From assembly GCA_022457155.1 (NCBI GenBank), contig JAJGOT010000028.1:2292501-2356500 (forward strand): DNA of 64,000 nt, given 5' to 3'. Below, piece after piece: positions 12,561-24,345 of the stretch. Positions within the stretch are counted from its first letter, which is position 1; each line of letters opens with the position of its first letter. The notes beneath the pieces are model-generated. The model was given only the letters and a program-made list of their open reading frames with translations, was not told the DNA's origin and searched no databases. The position numbers were made by a program, and so were the translations under genes. This stretch comes from Cladopsammia gracilis (lineage: Eukaryota > Cnidaria > Anthozoa > Scleractinia > Dendrophylliidae).

Positions 12561-13283
12561 CTATACTTATTACGTCCCGTTATCTGATAGTAGGGTGAGT
12601 TTGGTCAGCCTGTGAACTTGTGGTGTGTCTAACACACTAACGGATCACTAACAAAGCGTACATCAAAAACTCTCTTGTATCCTTCATATATATAAGAAAC
12701 ATTTTTACAAGAACAGTGAGAGTGAAATATGTCAAAAATTTGTTCTCTTACTTTTACAATCCGTTTCCTTCAAAAAGCAATTCTAACATGTCATGATTCC
12801 AAACGTTAATATGCTCGGGAGCAGAACATTTGAACTGGTTTTGTGTCTAACACACTAACAAAGCGTAAATTAAAAAACTCTCTTCTATTTTTTACAAGAC
12901 ATTTTTACAAGAACGGTGAGGGTGAAATACGTTAATGAGATATATGTATTTTCCTCTTACCTTTACAATAAGCTGAATCAAAGATAAAATAAAGTGTAAT
13001 AATTTGTTCTTTGTAAATGCACAGTCTGCTGAGCCCAAAATGCGAGATACCGTTTCCCGACCTCCAAAAAGTAATTCAGTATAACAAACCATTCCAAACT
13101 TATGCTCTGGAGCAGAACATCAGGTAAGCTAAGTGGTATTGTGTCACCTTGGGTCCAAACTGAGGGCATAATTCAAATTACAATATGTAGCTACTTCAGT
13201 TGCCGGTCACTGTCAATGCAATAACAAAATCCGCTTCTATCATGCAGAAAGTAGTTATAACATGCCATGGTAACTGGTATTTT

Positions 13284-13418
13284 GGTAGTTTCTTGGTGTT
13301 GCGGATGGTGTGATCACCAAATGACGTAAAACAAAAGATTCAAAAGACTGCTGAACAATACCCACACCACAACACAAAAGCTAACCAACAATGGCTTCCG
13401 CAACACCAAGAAACACCC
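13284..13418 (+). mobile_element. Short MITE, copy 1
   Basis: A 135-bp unit with terminal inverted repeats tttcttggtgttgcgga and tccgcaacaccaagaaa. The same unit occurs in opposite orientation at 13755-13888, within the degenerate array. Confidence 0.8.
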
Positions 13419-13754
13419 GGTATTTTGTATTGGGTCAAGACTGACCGAGCGTAAATCAAATTACAATGAAGCCACTCCATTACTGTCACTGCAATAATAG
13501 AATCCCCCTCTATCAAAAAGAACATGCCATCATTCCAAACTTATGCCAGCTCGGGAGCAGAACATCTGAACTGAGCGTAAATCAAAACCTCTCTTGTATG
13601 TTTTATATTTGACATGTTTGAGTTCTATTTTTCTCACAGTATACAGCGCTGTTTTAAAAGTACAACTTACTCCAGCAGATAAATACACCTTTTGCGTTGC
13701 ATAGCTGAGGTCCGTAGCAAAGGCGAAATAGCTTTATCAGTGTTGCATTATGAT

Positions 13755-13888
13755 GGGTGTTTCTTGGTGTTGCGGAAGCCATTGTTGGTTAGCTTTTGTG
13801 TTGTGATGTGGGTATTGTTCAGTGTCTTTTGAATCTTTTGTTTTACGTCATTTGGTGATCACACCATCTGCAACACCAAGAAACTACC
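13755..13888 (-). mobile_element. Short MITE, copy 2 (inverted)
   Basis: Reverse copy of the unit at 13284-13418, nearly identical by eye. The two copies create a large inverted repeat about 470 bp apart from centre to centre. Confidence 0.8.
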
Positions 13889-14744
13889 ATTATGATCAAT
13901 TACTATTCAAATGATTACATGCAGAATTAGTAACAATATTAGCTACCAATTATTCTGATGGGCTAATGACAACCTTGACACGTTTTCTTTGTGTACTGTC
14001 AATGTTTTTACAGAAAAGTGAGAGTGAAATATCTCAAAACTTTGCCCTCTTACTTTCACAATGAGCCAAATCAAAAATATAATCAAGTGTAGTTATTTGT
14101 GCTGAGTAAATTCACAGTCAGCTAACTGCCCAAAATGCGAGAATACGCGTACGTTTCCTTCAAAAAGCAATTGTATCTACCATTCCAAACTTATGCTCGG
14201 GAGCACTGAACACTCTTAACTGGTATTGTGACTGGGGTTTAATTAAGACTGACAGAGTGTAAATAACATGATTACAACGAAGCCATTCGATTATCAATTA
14301 GTATTACTGCAATCGAAAATAGAATCCGCTTCAAACCTATGCTTGGGAGGAGAACAACTGAACTCATCTGGTGTTGTATTTAACACACTAACAAAGAGTA
14401 AAGCAAAAACTCTCTTGCATTTTTTATATTTATAAGAAAACTTGTCACTTTCCATTTAGTTCAGTTGTCATTTACGCTAGTTCTGTTTCTTTCCTATTGT
14501 TCTTTTGTCACATTTAGCTTCCGATTTAAACTGCTATAATTAGCATATTCAAATTGTTACTACTTCTATAACTTTAGATCATGATTCAAATAGTAACGAG
14601 CTTCTGCAACTCGGAAGATCAACGGTTTGCCGAAACACGTCTTGTAAATTGAAAATTGTTGTGTTATTTCTTCAACTCATAACAAATTTTCTACTATCGC
14701 GTCCATTTATAAGAAACATTCTGCAGTACAAGAACGGTGATATA

Positions 14745-14939
14745 CTGCAAAACAATCGTATTTTTTGCGTTGGTCATACGAATGTGCACCGTCTTTGAGC
14801 GAAAGGTGTGGCCGTGAATACGAAGAGATGGAAGTGCAAGGCTCGCGCACGAAGCGCGTGAGTATCCACGCTTTCGACGCTTTCGGCTATTCGTGCCTTT
14901 GCGAGCGAGCAACGAAATAAACCCGACTGTTTTGCAGTC
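14745..14939. mobile_element. Probable mariner-type MITE
   Basis: The ends ctgcaaaacaatcg and gactgttttgcag are inverted and flanked by TA or TCTA. It interrupts one unit of the degenerate array (caagaacggtga on the left, gaacggtgagggtgaa on the right). Confidence 0.55.
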
Positions 14940-15532
14940 TAGAACGGTGAGGGTGAATGTCAAAATATTCAAAATAGGACACTGTGTCCTATTACTTTTA
15001 CAATGAGCTGAATCAAAAATAAAATAAAGTGATGAAATAATTTGTTCTGAGTAAATTCACAGTCAACTAAGCCCAAAATGCAAGCATCCGTTTCCTTCAA
15101 AAACTAACTATAACCGGCATGCAATTCATTTCTCAAATCCTATCCTTAGGAGTAGAACAACGTAACTGCCATCAAGGTATCACTAATTACATTCGCCGGG
15201 GTTGTCCGCCATGCAGAGCGTATAGACAGAAAAAACCGAATCTTCAATAGCACACTCAGCGGATTTGACATCATGTAAAAGGCGTGTGGACGATTTTAAG
15301 AACCGTTTCGAGTGCAACAAGTTCTGCTTGCCTTAAACACCATAAATAAGAGATAGGCTTGAGGAAAATTATTTTGTTTGAACACCTCGTTCTGCAAACT
15401 TCTAAGATTCAATCATCCAGTTGAAAGTTAAGCCGAGGTAAGTACGAAATCAATCAAATATACTCATTTAATTTCATCGTGCATTATCGATAAAAAGTGA
15501 CAAAATATTGGAACGCATATCAAACTCGCTTA

Positions 15533-16497
15533 GGCCCGGTTCAAACGTCGAACTTTACATGTGCCGAACCTAATAATTAGGTTCGGCACATGTAAAGTTC
15601 GACGTATGAATCAATTAGGAACGGCACTTTTGTTTTTGGGTCGACTCTGCCGTTCTATTCGACTGAGCTTGTCGAATAGAACACGGGGGGTGACAACTCT
15701 AAGAAGTTCTGTTTCGGGAGAAAAACAAAATTCTTCCGGGAATCTGAAGATTTTGCCGGGAATCGGGAGACTCGAAAAATTTTCGGGGAAACATGAGATG
15801 TTGTTAAAATTTCGGGAAGTTTGAAATTTTTGCGAGAATGTCTCCGAAAAAATCGGGGAGATATTCCAAATTTTCGGGACAACTTTCAGTTCCACACAGT
15901 ATTGCTGAAACAGCGTTTGTTAGAGTTGTCACCCCCCGTTAGAACGGCAAAAGATTGACTTCGATTCATACGTGCCGAACCTAATGCATAATTTATGTTA
16001 ACGTATTTTTCAATATAACCGCGCTTCTGATTGGCTATTTAGTGGGTTTTCGCGCCCTTGCAGACAGAACTCACAGTTACCAGCATTCACTTTGTAGACT
16101 TTGTAGATTTTTAGACTGAAACTGGGCAGCTTAAATCGGTCTTCTAAAAAGTTGCTTTTCTTTATATCCATAAAGAAATCGTAATGTATTTTAAAATTTA
16201 TGGCGTTACTTTATTTTGTCCAAATATCACGACACGATCTCCTCAGCTGTCTCCTTGCCATAACAGAACACAAAGCACATTAAAATCAAAACAAGAATTT
16301 CCAGGCTTGGTGATTTTTACTTTTTTCGGTTTATTTCCCTATTTTAAGCGGTAAGAATGATATTTCTTTTCGCCACGAATTAGGTTCGGCACATGTAAAG
16401 TTCGACCGTCTGAATCAACAGTCGAACCTAATAGTTTGGGTCGACCTAAATAGGTATTAGGTTCGGCACATTTAAAGTTCGACGTTTGAACCGGGCC
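15533..16497. mobile_element. PIF/Harbinger-like element with TTA duplication
   Basis: The terminal inverted repeats GGCCCGGTTCAAACGTCGAA and TTCGACGTTTGAACCGGGCC extend for about 40 bp with few changes and are flanked by TTA (15530-15532 and 16498-16500). The TWA duplication and G/C-rich ends fit PIF/Harbinger. The motif attaggttcggcacatgtaa is repeated at several interior places. No transposase frame is seen, so it is non-autonomous. A second element is nested at 15683-15939. Confidence 0.8.
15683..15939. mobile_element. Nested MITE rich in direct TTTTCGGGGAA motifs
   Basis: Ends ACGGGGGGTGACAACTCTAA and TTAGAGTTGTCACCCCCCGT are perfect inverted repeats, flanked by TAGAAC on both sides (15677-15682 and 15940-15945). 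The interior carries at least six variants of ttttcggggaa, all in one direction. It was inserted into the Harbinger-like element at 15533-16497. Confidence 0.8.
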
Positions 16498-16999
16498 TTA
16501 TTGCTTAGGAAATGATGCTTTTCCAGAACGCATATCGTCTACTTCGATCGGCAAAGAAATACAGGCTTTTCTGTCTCAAACGTCTACATCGTTGAAGCGA
16601 CAATCAGCTTACAGGCACGCTTTCCCATTTCCAAAACTGGGTACTTCCACATGCCCCCAAATTCTATATTGTGTAACATTTATTCAAGTGACAAAACACT
16701 CCCCGATTATTGGACAGAGCCTGTTATCCAAAATAGCATTTGGGAATTCCATTAGAATTTTAACCGGTTTGTTTTGTCTTTCACCTGTGACAAAAAAAGA
16801 GTTAGCGAGACACAAGCAGTTCACCACTCATTGATTACCGTAATAATGATCATTTTTAGTACAACTACCGGTTATATTTTCCCCAAAGCTCGCGAGTACT
16901 GTTTATATTAATTTCGTGCCCGAATTGGAATGGTACAAATGTACCGGTTATGCAGTCAGTACAGTCAGCCGTTATATTTTTGATTGTCTGGGTTGTGAA

Positions 17000-17670
17000 G
17001 CATAAAGTGGGGGGGGGGGGGGTGGGGACTTAAAAGAGAGGGGAAGGGGCTTAATGAATTTCTTGCTCCAAAAGGAGGGGGGGCTTATTGGAGTCGGGGG
17101 GAGGGGGTTAATAGATTATTTATGGTTTTTTATTATAAAAGAATTAGTTCAGTTAATTAGCCAACAGCAAGTTCCAGCTTCCTTTGTTCCTTTTCTTTGA
17201 AACAGTTTTTCTTGAAAAATAACTCACAATGTACATACATGTGCACACAATTGGAAAATTATGTTAATTGATGGCAGCTGAAAGACCGAAAGAAAGTGAA
17301 AGCAATGAGACAGGTAATTATATATCCGTGGGGTACTTCCCTACATAACTGAGCTATTTAGGTATGGCTTTTGAGCCGTTTGGTCTAAAAACAGGCATAG
17401 ATTTTGACAATTTGGATCTGAAATTGGGTAAAGTTTTTAAGGGATCCACGTGAGCGTATAAACGTATTTCTCTTTTCATCTCCGAACGAAAGAGAGCCAA
17501 AGAGACGTAACCAAAAAATTATATCATTTGAACTGAGTGATACAGCGAGATACGCAAACGAGATGCAAAAATGGGCACGACAAAAAGCGTAGTTTGGTCT
17601 GAAATAGGGTCAGGATTTAGAGAACACTCTCCACCAAACATTCCGGGGAGTAGCCCTCCCCCTCCCCCCT
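17000..17670. mobile_element. G-rich tract and probable ggtatgg-type element
   Basis: A G-rich stretch (17010-17110) precedes a segment from about 17328 (ccgtggggtacttccc) to 17660 (ggggagtagccctccccc). Its interior has direct motifs (gtttggtctaaaaacagg, agtttggtctgaaatagggt) like those of the element at 6270. A clean target-site duplication was not found. Confidence 0.45.
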
Positions 17671-17795
17671 CCCCTTTCCCCCTACATTCATGTACATTTT
17701 TACATTTCCGAGAAAAACCACTTCAAAGAACAGGTTAATATGCTAATTTTCCTAAATGAACACCCGAAGTGTTTTCGTGTATTATTTGGAACGAA

Positions 17796-19359
17796 ATGTC
17801 TGAAGCAAGCAGGTTAAGCGTGTCTTCGGTCAGACGCTTCCCTGTTGAAATTCGAGAAGAACTAAACAGGTTTTTTAACCGAAGTTCGTGGCAGTGTCTG
17901 ACTAGAGAGTTTAGCGTTGATATTTTAACGGGCCTCCAAGTTGAAGCGCTTGATAATATCGCAGATTTCGTGGATAGCGAATACCCTGCGTTCAAAGAAG
18001 ACGTGGCGAAAAGATTGGCGCTTCTGAAAAACACAAGGCGAGGAAAAACCCAAAGTTTCAAAGGCAAGAGTAGGGTAGGATTTCACAGCTATTTTTACAG
18101 GTATTTTTATACACGTGTCCTTTCTTTATATTCCAGAGGTGACCAAAGCGACAAACCTGTGATCGAGTGCGAGTCGTGGTTTTATTCTCATGAAAAGTAC
18201 ATGAAACACTTTCTGAAACTTGGGTGTAACTCCGTTTTGGTTGTTTGTTCAAAGTAAATTCGATTGTCACTCGAATATTCTCTGTCAATTCTTTTCAGTG
18301 TGGGAAGGCTTTAATTGGAAACGAATTTTTCAAAGCGATTTTCTCTGTCATTGGAGGCAGAAAGAAATTGATTTCCAATATCAGCCATGTTTAATTTGTC
18401 AGTTATTTCCTTGTGAACGTGGAGGTTAATCAACAATGATTTAATCTTTCTTTTGACAGGGTTGTTCGTAGATATGTCTTAAGTCTACTATACCACCAAG
18501 CTTCTCGGGTTGCTTAGGCCTAAATTTAACTATATAAATTGCTACCCTCAACCTCAACTGAAAGCTAACCAGTTACTCCGTTATATAAGTCTCAATAAGG
18601 TGTCTGACGTCCTTCTGGACGGTATGATTTGGGCTTGACCTTGTCACAGCGAACTTCACTCTGACGAAGGACTTATGATAGCCAAGTTACTTTAAAATAA
18701 TCAACTCAGTTGATATCACATTTTAGTTTTTCACTTTCCCCACCGAATGGTGCAGCACCTCAGTTTCTTTAGAAAGTAACCTCTTCATCCATTGCCTGGC
18801 TGACACTTTGGACTAACTCGTCCTTTGGTGCAACACCAGCACAAGGCAAGAAGTCAGATTGCGGCTGTTACCCAGATCCACCCTGCAGATCCTACTCCTG
18901 ATGATACCCTTTGCCTTACCGCGAAAAATCTGGGCACGGGCTTTGACCTGCATTGTATATGTTTTGTCTTTCAGGTTTTGGTTGGTAGGACAACACAATG
19001 CTGACGGTCTTTACGACGTTGTGTTTTGCCACATTTGCCGAAAAGAAGAGTTTGACTTCTTTCTCTGTGTCAAGAAGATCATAAAGGGTGGTCTCCACAC
19101 GCTTGCCTCAGCTCCACAGGCCGCCGCAGCTTTAGTGGATCAGATTCCTCGGGTAGTTATGCCTTATTTGGAAATGGGCAACTTTTTGGATGAGGAACCT
19201 GGGCGTGTAGTGCCTGCTGGACAAGGGGGGAGCCCTTATACAGACCTCACTCAGGGCCTGGGAGACCGTCTGACTGAATACGAGCTGGTAGAAGACCTCA
19301 TTGAACGAGGGACATTGGAGGAGAACGCTGATGGAACCATGTCTATCCGGCTCCAGTAA
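17796..19359 (+). CDS. Uncharacterised two-exon gene, copy A (intact)
   Basis: Exon 1 is 17796-18100 and exon 2 is 18975-19359, joined GT-AG within an Arg codon (ag|g), giving 229 residues and TAA at 19357. The start is the ATG of MSEASRLSVSS; the sister copy has the same ATG although a transposon lies directly upstream, so this start is well supported. I do not recognise the family. The first half is charged and helical in character (RREVEIREEL-like, FSVDILTGLQVEALDNIADFVDSEYP). The second half has a C-x2-C pair (FCHICRKEEFD) and a hydrophobic, alanine-rich stretch (LASAPQAAAALVDQIP). No signal peptide or transmembrane segment is evident. It converges on the 3' exons of the peptidase copy A. 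Copy B at 32157 is frameshifted, so this copy is the better candidate for the functional gene. Confidence 0.7.
18430..18640 (-). repeat. Fragment of TIR/tRNA-like composite repeat
   Basis: In the intron of the copy A gene. On the minus strand it matches the left half of the elements at 30943 and 62129 (ttatataacggagtaactgg, gctttcagttgagg, gcaacccgagaagct). It is truncated and diverged. Confidence 0.65.
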
Positions 19360-19886
19360 CTCTGTTCACAGTGAACCATTATTATTCCGTAAACTGTAAC
19401 GACATTACTAATAGCAGAAGCAGTGAATAGCATAGAAATGCTCGCAAAACTGTAATTGCTGCCGAACGAGCGTAGCGAGTGAGCAGCAACATAATCAGGA
19501 TTCAAGAGAAATATATGAGAAAAAAATATAAGCTAGGAAAAATCTCGATTTGATCGCTTTTTACCAGAATTCACTGCGCCACGAACACATTTTGGGCCAG
19601 AATGGACTGCGCCACGAACAATAGCCTCGCTTGCTGCTTCAAGCTTAGTGTTGGCTGCGAGATTTGTAACAGCATTTTGGTCCAACATGTCCCAGTCGAA
19701 ATCGGAACTGAAGTGTCGAAGACTACTACGAGTTGAGCGGGGACTGCGAGGCATTTTTTTTTTTTTTTTTAAATAATGCACATCTTTATTAAAAGTGATA
19801 AGATCTAGTTACAATAATATTATAATGGTATATTACAATGGTATATTATGTTAACACTAATGAAAAAAATGCGATTGCATTATTTA

Positions 19887-19888
<2 letters not shown>

Positions 19889-19930
<42 letters not shown>
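19889..19930. repeat. (CA)n microsatellite in LINE 3' UTR
   Basis: About 20 CA dinucleotides lie between the ORF2 stop and the poly-A tail of the LINE; in element orientation it is (TG)n. Confidence 0.9.
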
Positions 19931-20045
19931 CAAGAGACATAAACAAAAGATACACATACAGCAGTAAGGGCAATACTTTTTGTTACATATATTCTTAAAA
20001 TAGGACATGTTAAATATGGGCTAAGTGCATACTAAGAACTAAGAA

Positions 20046-23000
20046 CTAAGAAAGGCCTTCAATGCGAAATTTGAAGGCAATTCGTTGCGTAAATTCATCA
20101 AAATTTATTCGTTTATTGTTTAGTTTTTGGGAATATAGATAATATTTTGCAAATAACAAACAGTAATTTAATTTTTTTAGTGTGTCATCGGAACACGCTG
20201 ATTGATCATTGTCAAATTCAAATTTTCCAAATAAAAATTCTTCTGTGGAAAGTGAATAGGAGGTGACATGTTCGCTGTTAAACCATGTTAAGACCTGACT
20301 GAAAAATGACTTGGAAGGGAGGCAGTCAATAAAAGTATGACCTATCGAGTCGCTTTCATTACAGTATAGGCAGTTTTTGTTACTTTCAATACCGAAATGA
20401 TACAATTCCTTCTTTGTAGCGATAATTCTATGTAGAAATTTGAAGTAGAATTCTCTAAGTTTAGTCTCCTTACAAAGTACCTTCAATTTACTAAAGTAGC
20501 AAGGCCAATTCAAATTCAACGATTGAGTTTCGTGTTCCCATTTCATTGGGCCAGTAGCCTTAGTTACAGACTTGTTAGTAATAAGCCAGTAGAAATCTTT
20601 GCTTTTTATCTTGAGTAAGTTTATTGAGGCTGTAGGTGACAGAGGAAATATAAAGTTGTTCTTTTCGAATATGTGTTTGTCAACCGAGGTCTGGCTTGCT
20701 TTTTCTCGCAGATGTTTGGGAATTGCTGCCAAAACTTGGAAATATCGAAGAAAGTTGCACTTGATGTTATATTTTTGCAGGAATTCTTGGTAAGAGAGAA
20801 ATTTCCCCTCGTCATTTAAAACATCTCGGATAGAAAGAATTCCTTTTTGATGCCATTCATTGTAATAAAATGACTTCCCATTTATTAAAATTTCTCTATT
20901 ATTAAATAGCACCAAATCTTGCTTATAGCAATATCCATACCGTGTTTTAACTCCATCATGTGGAGAAGGATTTCTTTGTAAAAAAGTGGTAGGTCAATCT
21001 GTTTAATAAAATGTTTATCATAATTACATCGAAGTAAGAAGTTGAGTCCGCCGTACCTTTTAAAATGATAACTTGGGATATACAGCCAAGATTCGTTTGA
21101 ACAGTTTTCATTTTTTAAAAGTCTGGGTATCCATGCTAGATTTAGCGACTTGAATGTGGTTAAGATATTTGGTACGCGCAAACCGCCATCAATATAGTCC
21201 TGGTACATTACTTGCCTTTTTATTTTGTCTGGTTTTTTGTTCCATATGAAATTAAATAAATAGCTTGTAATCAACTTAATACTCGTTTCCTGAGGCATGT
21301 TCGACATTGAAGCAGAATAAATCAGCTGCGGTATTCCTAGGCACTTGAAAATTAAACATCTGCCAAGTAAAGTTAATCTCCGAGACCTCCAAAAGTTGAG
21401 CCGGTTGTCCATTTTCTCTATTTTTTCAGTAATATTTTTCTTATAGTTTCCTTTTTCATCATAAGAGATAAAAATACCGAGAGTTCTGACTGGATCTTTT
21501 GTCCATTTTAAACCCAGCGGTTTCGAATCATTGAGGCGCCAAGGACCTTACCAAAGTGCCTTTGTTTTGGACTGATTAAGCTTCAACCCTGATACATGTC
21601 CAAAGACATTAAGTAAGGCAATGGCGTTTTCAACCGAATCAAGATCTTTACATAATAAGGAAGTGTCGTCAGCGAATTGGCTAATTTTAAATTCATGATT
21701 GTAAATTTTTAACCCCTGTATATTTTTATCTTGTCGTATCTTACTCGCTAGAATTTCTGCTCCTAAAATGAAGAGGAGAGGAGATAGCGGACAACCTTGT
21801 CTAACTCCTCTTGACAAAGAAAAGGACTCCGTGCAAAAACCATTGTTTAAGACTGAGCTTTCACATTTAGCATAAAATGTTGAGACCCAATGTTTAATAC
21901 TTTCACCAAAGTTAAATACAGAAAGAGTTTGTTGAATAAAGGGCCATTCTAAAGTATCAAAAGCTTTCCTGAAATCGAGCAGCAGAAGGATTCCAGGAAT
22001 ATCTTGCCGTTTAGTTTGCTCAAGAACATCCGTTAACAATCGTATGTTCTGTCCGATAAATCTTCCCTTAACAAATCCGGTTTGGTCTGGATTAATTAAC
22101 TTAGGTAGTACATTTTCTAATCTTTTAGCGATAGCTTTGGTCGCGATCTTATAGTCTACATTTAATAGAGTGATAGGGCGCCAATTGGACAGGAGCAATA
22201 AATTGGAGTCTTCTTTTGGAACAAGTGTTATGACACCTCTTCTTTGAGAAACTGATAGTTCGCCAACGTCGTAGGAAGCATTAAGACTATCCAGAAGATC
22301 CTGACCAAGAATTTCAAAAAAACAGTTAAAGAATTCGACAGTATAGCCATCTTCTCCTGGAGATTTCCCTAATTTGAAAGTCTTCAATATATTCTGGCAT
22401 TCTTTAAGAGTGAGCTTTCCCTCAATTTCATTGCTTTCATTGTCAGACAATTTTGGCAGTTCTAAATTGGCAATAAAGTTGTTAAAGTCGCTGCTTTCAC
22501 TTTTGTCACCATCTAGTTCCGATTTATATAAGTCAGCATAAAAGGAGTGAATTTCGCTTATAATTTCTTTTTCGTCGACAATGATATTACCATCAGGATC
22601 AGGTTTAAGTTCCGCTATGACTTTCGTGTTAAAATTTCTCTTTTCTATGTTAAAGAAGTATTTGGTCGGCTTCTCGCCTTCTTCAGTCCATCGCACTTTA
22701 GAGCGAAATATTGCACCTTTTCCTCTACTGTCATAAATATCCTGAAGATCGCGTTTCAATTGTTCATATTCTTTTAGTTCAGATTCAATGTTTTGAAGTT
22801 CATTACTGTTAGTAATCAACGCATCGATTTCATCCAAACGGTTCTGAATGACTTTTTCCACATTTCTACTCTGCTTGGCTTTGTTTTTTGAATAAGGAAT
22901 TGTGAGACTTCTAATTTCCATTTTGATTAATTCCCATTTGAGTCTTTTGTCCTCAATGTCAAGATATTTTTCTTTTATTTTTGGATAATTGTCTTTGATT

Positions 23001-23717
23001 AAATTTACATAGTTCTCGTCCTCGAGCAAGGAGTTGTTAAATTTCCATAGGCCAGGTCCGTGGCTACGATTGCTAATTTTTAATTTTAGTCGGACTGCTT
23101 TGTGATCAGGAGCTATAGAGATTCTTGAGTCAATAGCAAGAACGAATTTAGTAATGGATTCTAAATACATCGGATAGATTCAATTTTTCCATCATTAATA
23201 GTACTTTGTCACGATAGGTTGATGGTTTCCACTGTGCGCCACCTTTTTTGTCAATACGTTGCAGAGTTACATTCCAGTCACCACCAATAATTACATTATC
23301 AATTTCGACTTTGCTTAACAAAATCTCATTTAAGCGTTGGATAAACTTGTCTTGTTGCGCCGGGTTGTTAGGAGCGTAAATGTTACAAATAGAGAGTTTA
23401 ACCTTTTGAATAAACAAATTGATTATTACGATCCTGCCTTCCGGATCACTGTAATGACTGTCAACGGACAGATCATATGAAGGGTTAACTAAAATGCTAA
23501 CTCCTTTCTGATGATTGGTCCCATGGGAGAAAAAAATGCCACCTCCCCATTCATTTTTCCACAATATTTCATCTTTTGGTTCAGAATATGTTTCTTGTAG
23601 AAGATAAAATAAACATCTTTGGTTCTTCAAATAACTAAAAATACTTCTTCTTTTAGGTTGGCTTTTTAGGCCTCTAACATTCAAGGAAAGTACACTATAC
23701 TTAGACAGATCTAACAT
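20046..23717 (-). pseudogene. LINE ORF2: endonuclease/reverse transcriptase, broken
   Basis: The frame starts at ATG 23717 with an AP-endonuclease-like domain (LSLNVRGLKS, LLQETYSE, IIGGDWNV). A one-base frameshift near 23150-23170 leads into the reverse transcriptase domain (23170-21548). RT motifs are visible: WRPITLLNVDYKI, LLLDFRKAFDT, SRGVRQGCPLSPLLFI and the catalytic QFADDTSLL near 21650. An in-frame TAA at 21548 follows TKALW, after which the same frame continues to about 20940. A second frameshift near 20940 leads into the last part (to TAA at 20046), with a CLYC-x8-H-x4-C Cys/His motif (NCLYCNESDSIGHTFIDC). The domain order fits the L1/Tx1 group. It is not functional as it stands. 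Confidence 0.9.
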
Positions 23718-23958
23718 GTCAGAGAAATCAAAAAAATTATATCAATACAAAAAAAACACAGATACACACACAACGCAGTGTTAGGACCGCTTTGTAGAAC
23801 ACACAAATTGATAACCGTATCCGAAGGCTATAGGTCGGAACACCTTCCCAAAGAAGCTCAGTACAGAGGGATTACATAAAAGTTAAACAGAAATAGCTCT
23901 TTTAGAGTTTCTCTAATAAACCAGTAAAAATTAATTGAAAACTTATTAATTGTTTAGA

Positions 23959-24345
23959 TTATTTAAACTTATCAAGATCGTCATCTTCACGGATTTGGAT
24001 GGTTTTAGTACCTTCAGCTACCCGTAGGAAGATTTTGCCGTCCATTGTCCAAACACGATGATAGGATTTTTCCTTCTTTAGCTTGCGAACTTTAGCCAGA
24101 AGCTCTTTTCTCCTCGCTGTGAGGTTTTCATTAATGAAAATAGAGTGGGAGCCCTCGAGCGATCCGGGCAGAATGCTGGAAAAATCTGCTTCTCGCAGCT
24201 TGAACCGGGCTTGGTAAAATTCTTGCTTCTTGCTGTGTGACGAGAAACGCACAATGATGGGTTTTATTGCTGGAGGTTTTTTGTATAAGCGATGAACAAT
24301 GTCGATATCCTGGCTGCGAATATCGACATCTAATTGAGTCGCTAT
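23959..24345 (-). pseudogene. LINE ORF1, C-terminal part, 5' truncated
   Basis: Open from the left junction of the LINE to TAA at 23959, with no start codon at a natural position because of 5' truncation. It has the typical L1-like ORF1 C-terminal pattern, INENLTARRKELLAKVRKLK followed by a basic-aromatic stretch (RVWTMDGKIF). This is a nucleic-acid-binding, chaperone-type domain. The next ORF (ORF2) starts about 240 bp downstream. Confidence 0.8.

Larger units (their letters stand above)
12600..15175 (+). repeat. Degenerate array of a complex repeat, broken by MITEs
   Basis: A unit with the order gtaaatcaaaaactctcttg, acaagaacggtgagagtgaa, ttacttttacaatgagctga, ccgtttccttcaaaaagcaa, gggagcagaacat recurs in part or whole. 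Landmarks for the last motif lie near 12814, 13108, 13552, 14200, 14345 and 15148. A further relative is at about 31620-31745, just before duplicated block B. Spacing is irregular because of insertions and losses. No coding potential was found. Confidence 0.7.
19755..24345 (-). mobile_element. 5'-truncated L1/Tx1-type LINE, dead
   Basis: The element runs right to left and ends in a poly-A tail, seen as poly-T at about 19755-19770. A 17-bp target-site duplication starting cggggactgcgaggca flanks it (19738-19754 and 24346-24362). The 5' end is truncated inside ORF1. ORF1 is followed by ORF2 (endonuclease, reverse transcriptase, C-terminal Cys/His region), then a short 3' UTR with a (TG)n tract. 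Two frameshifts and one stop inactivate ORF2. Confidence 0.92.
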
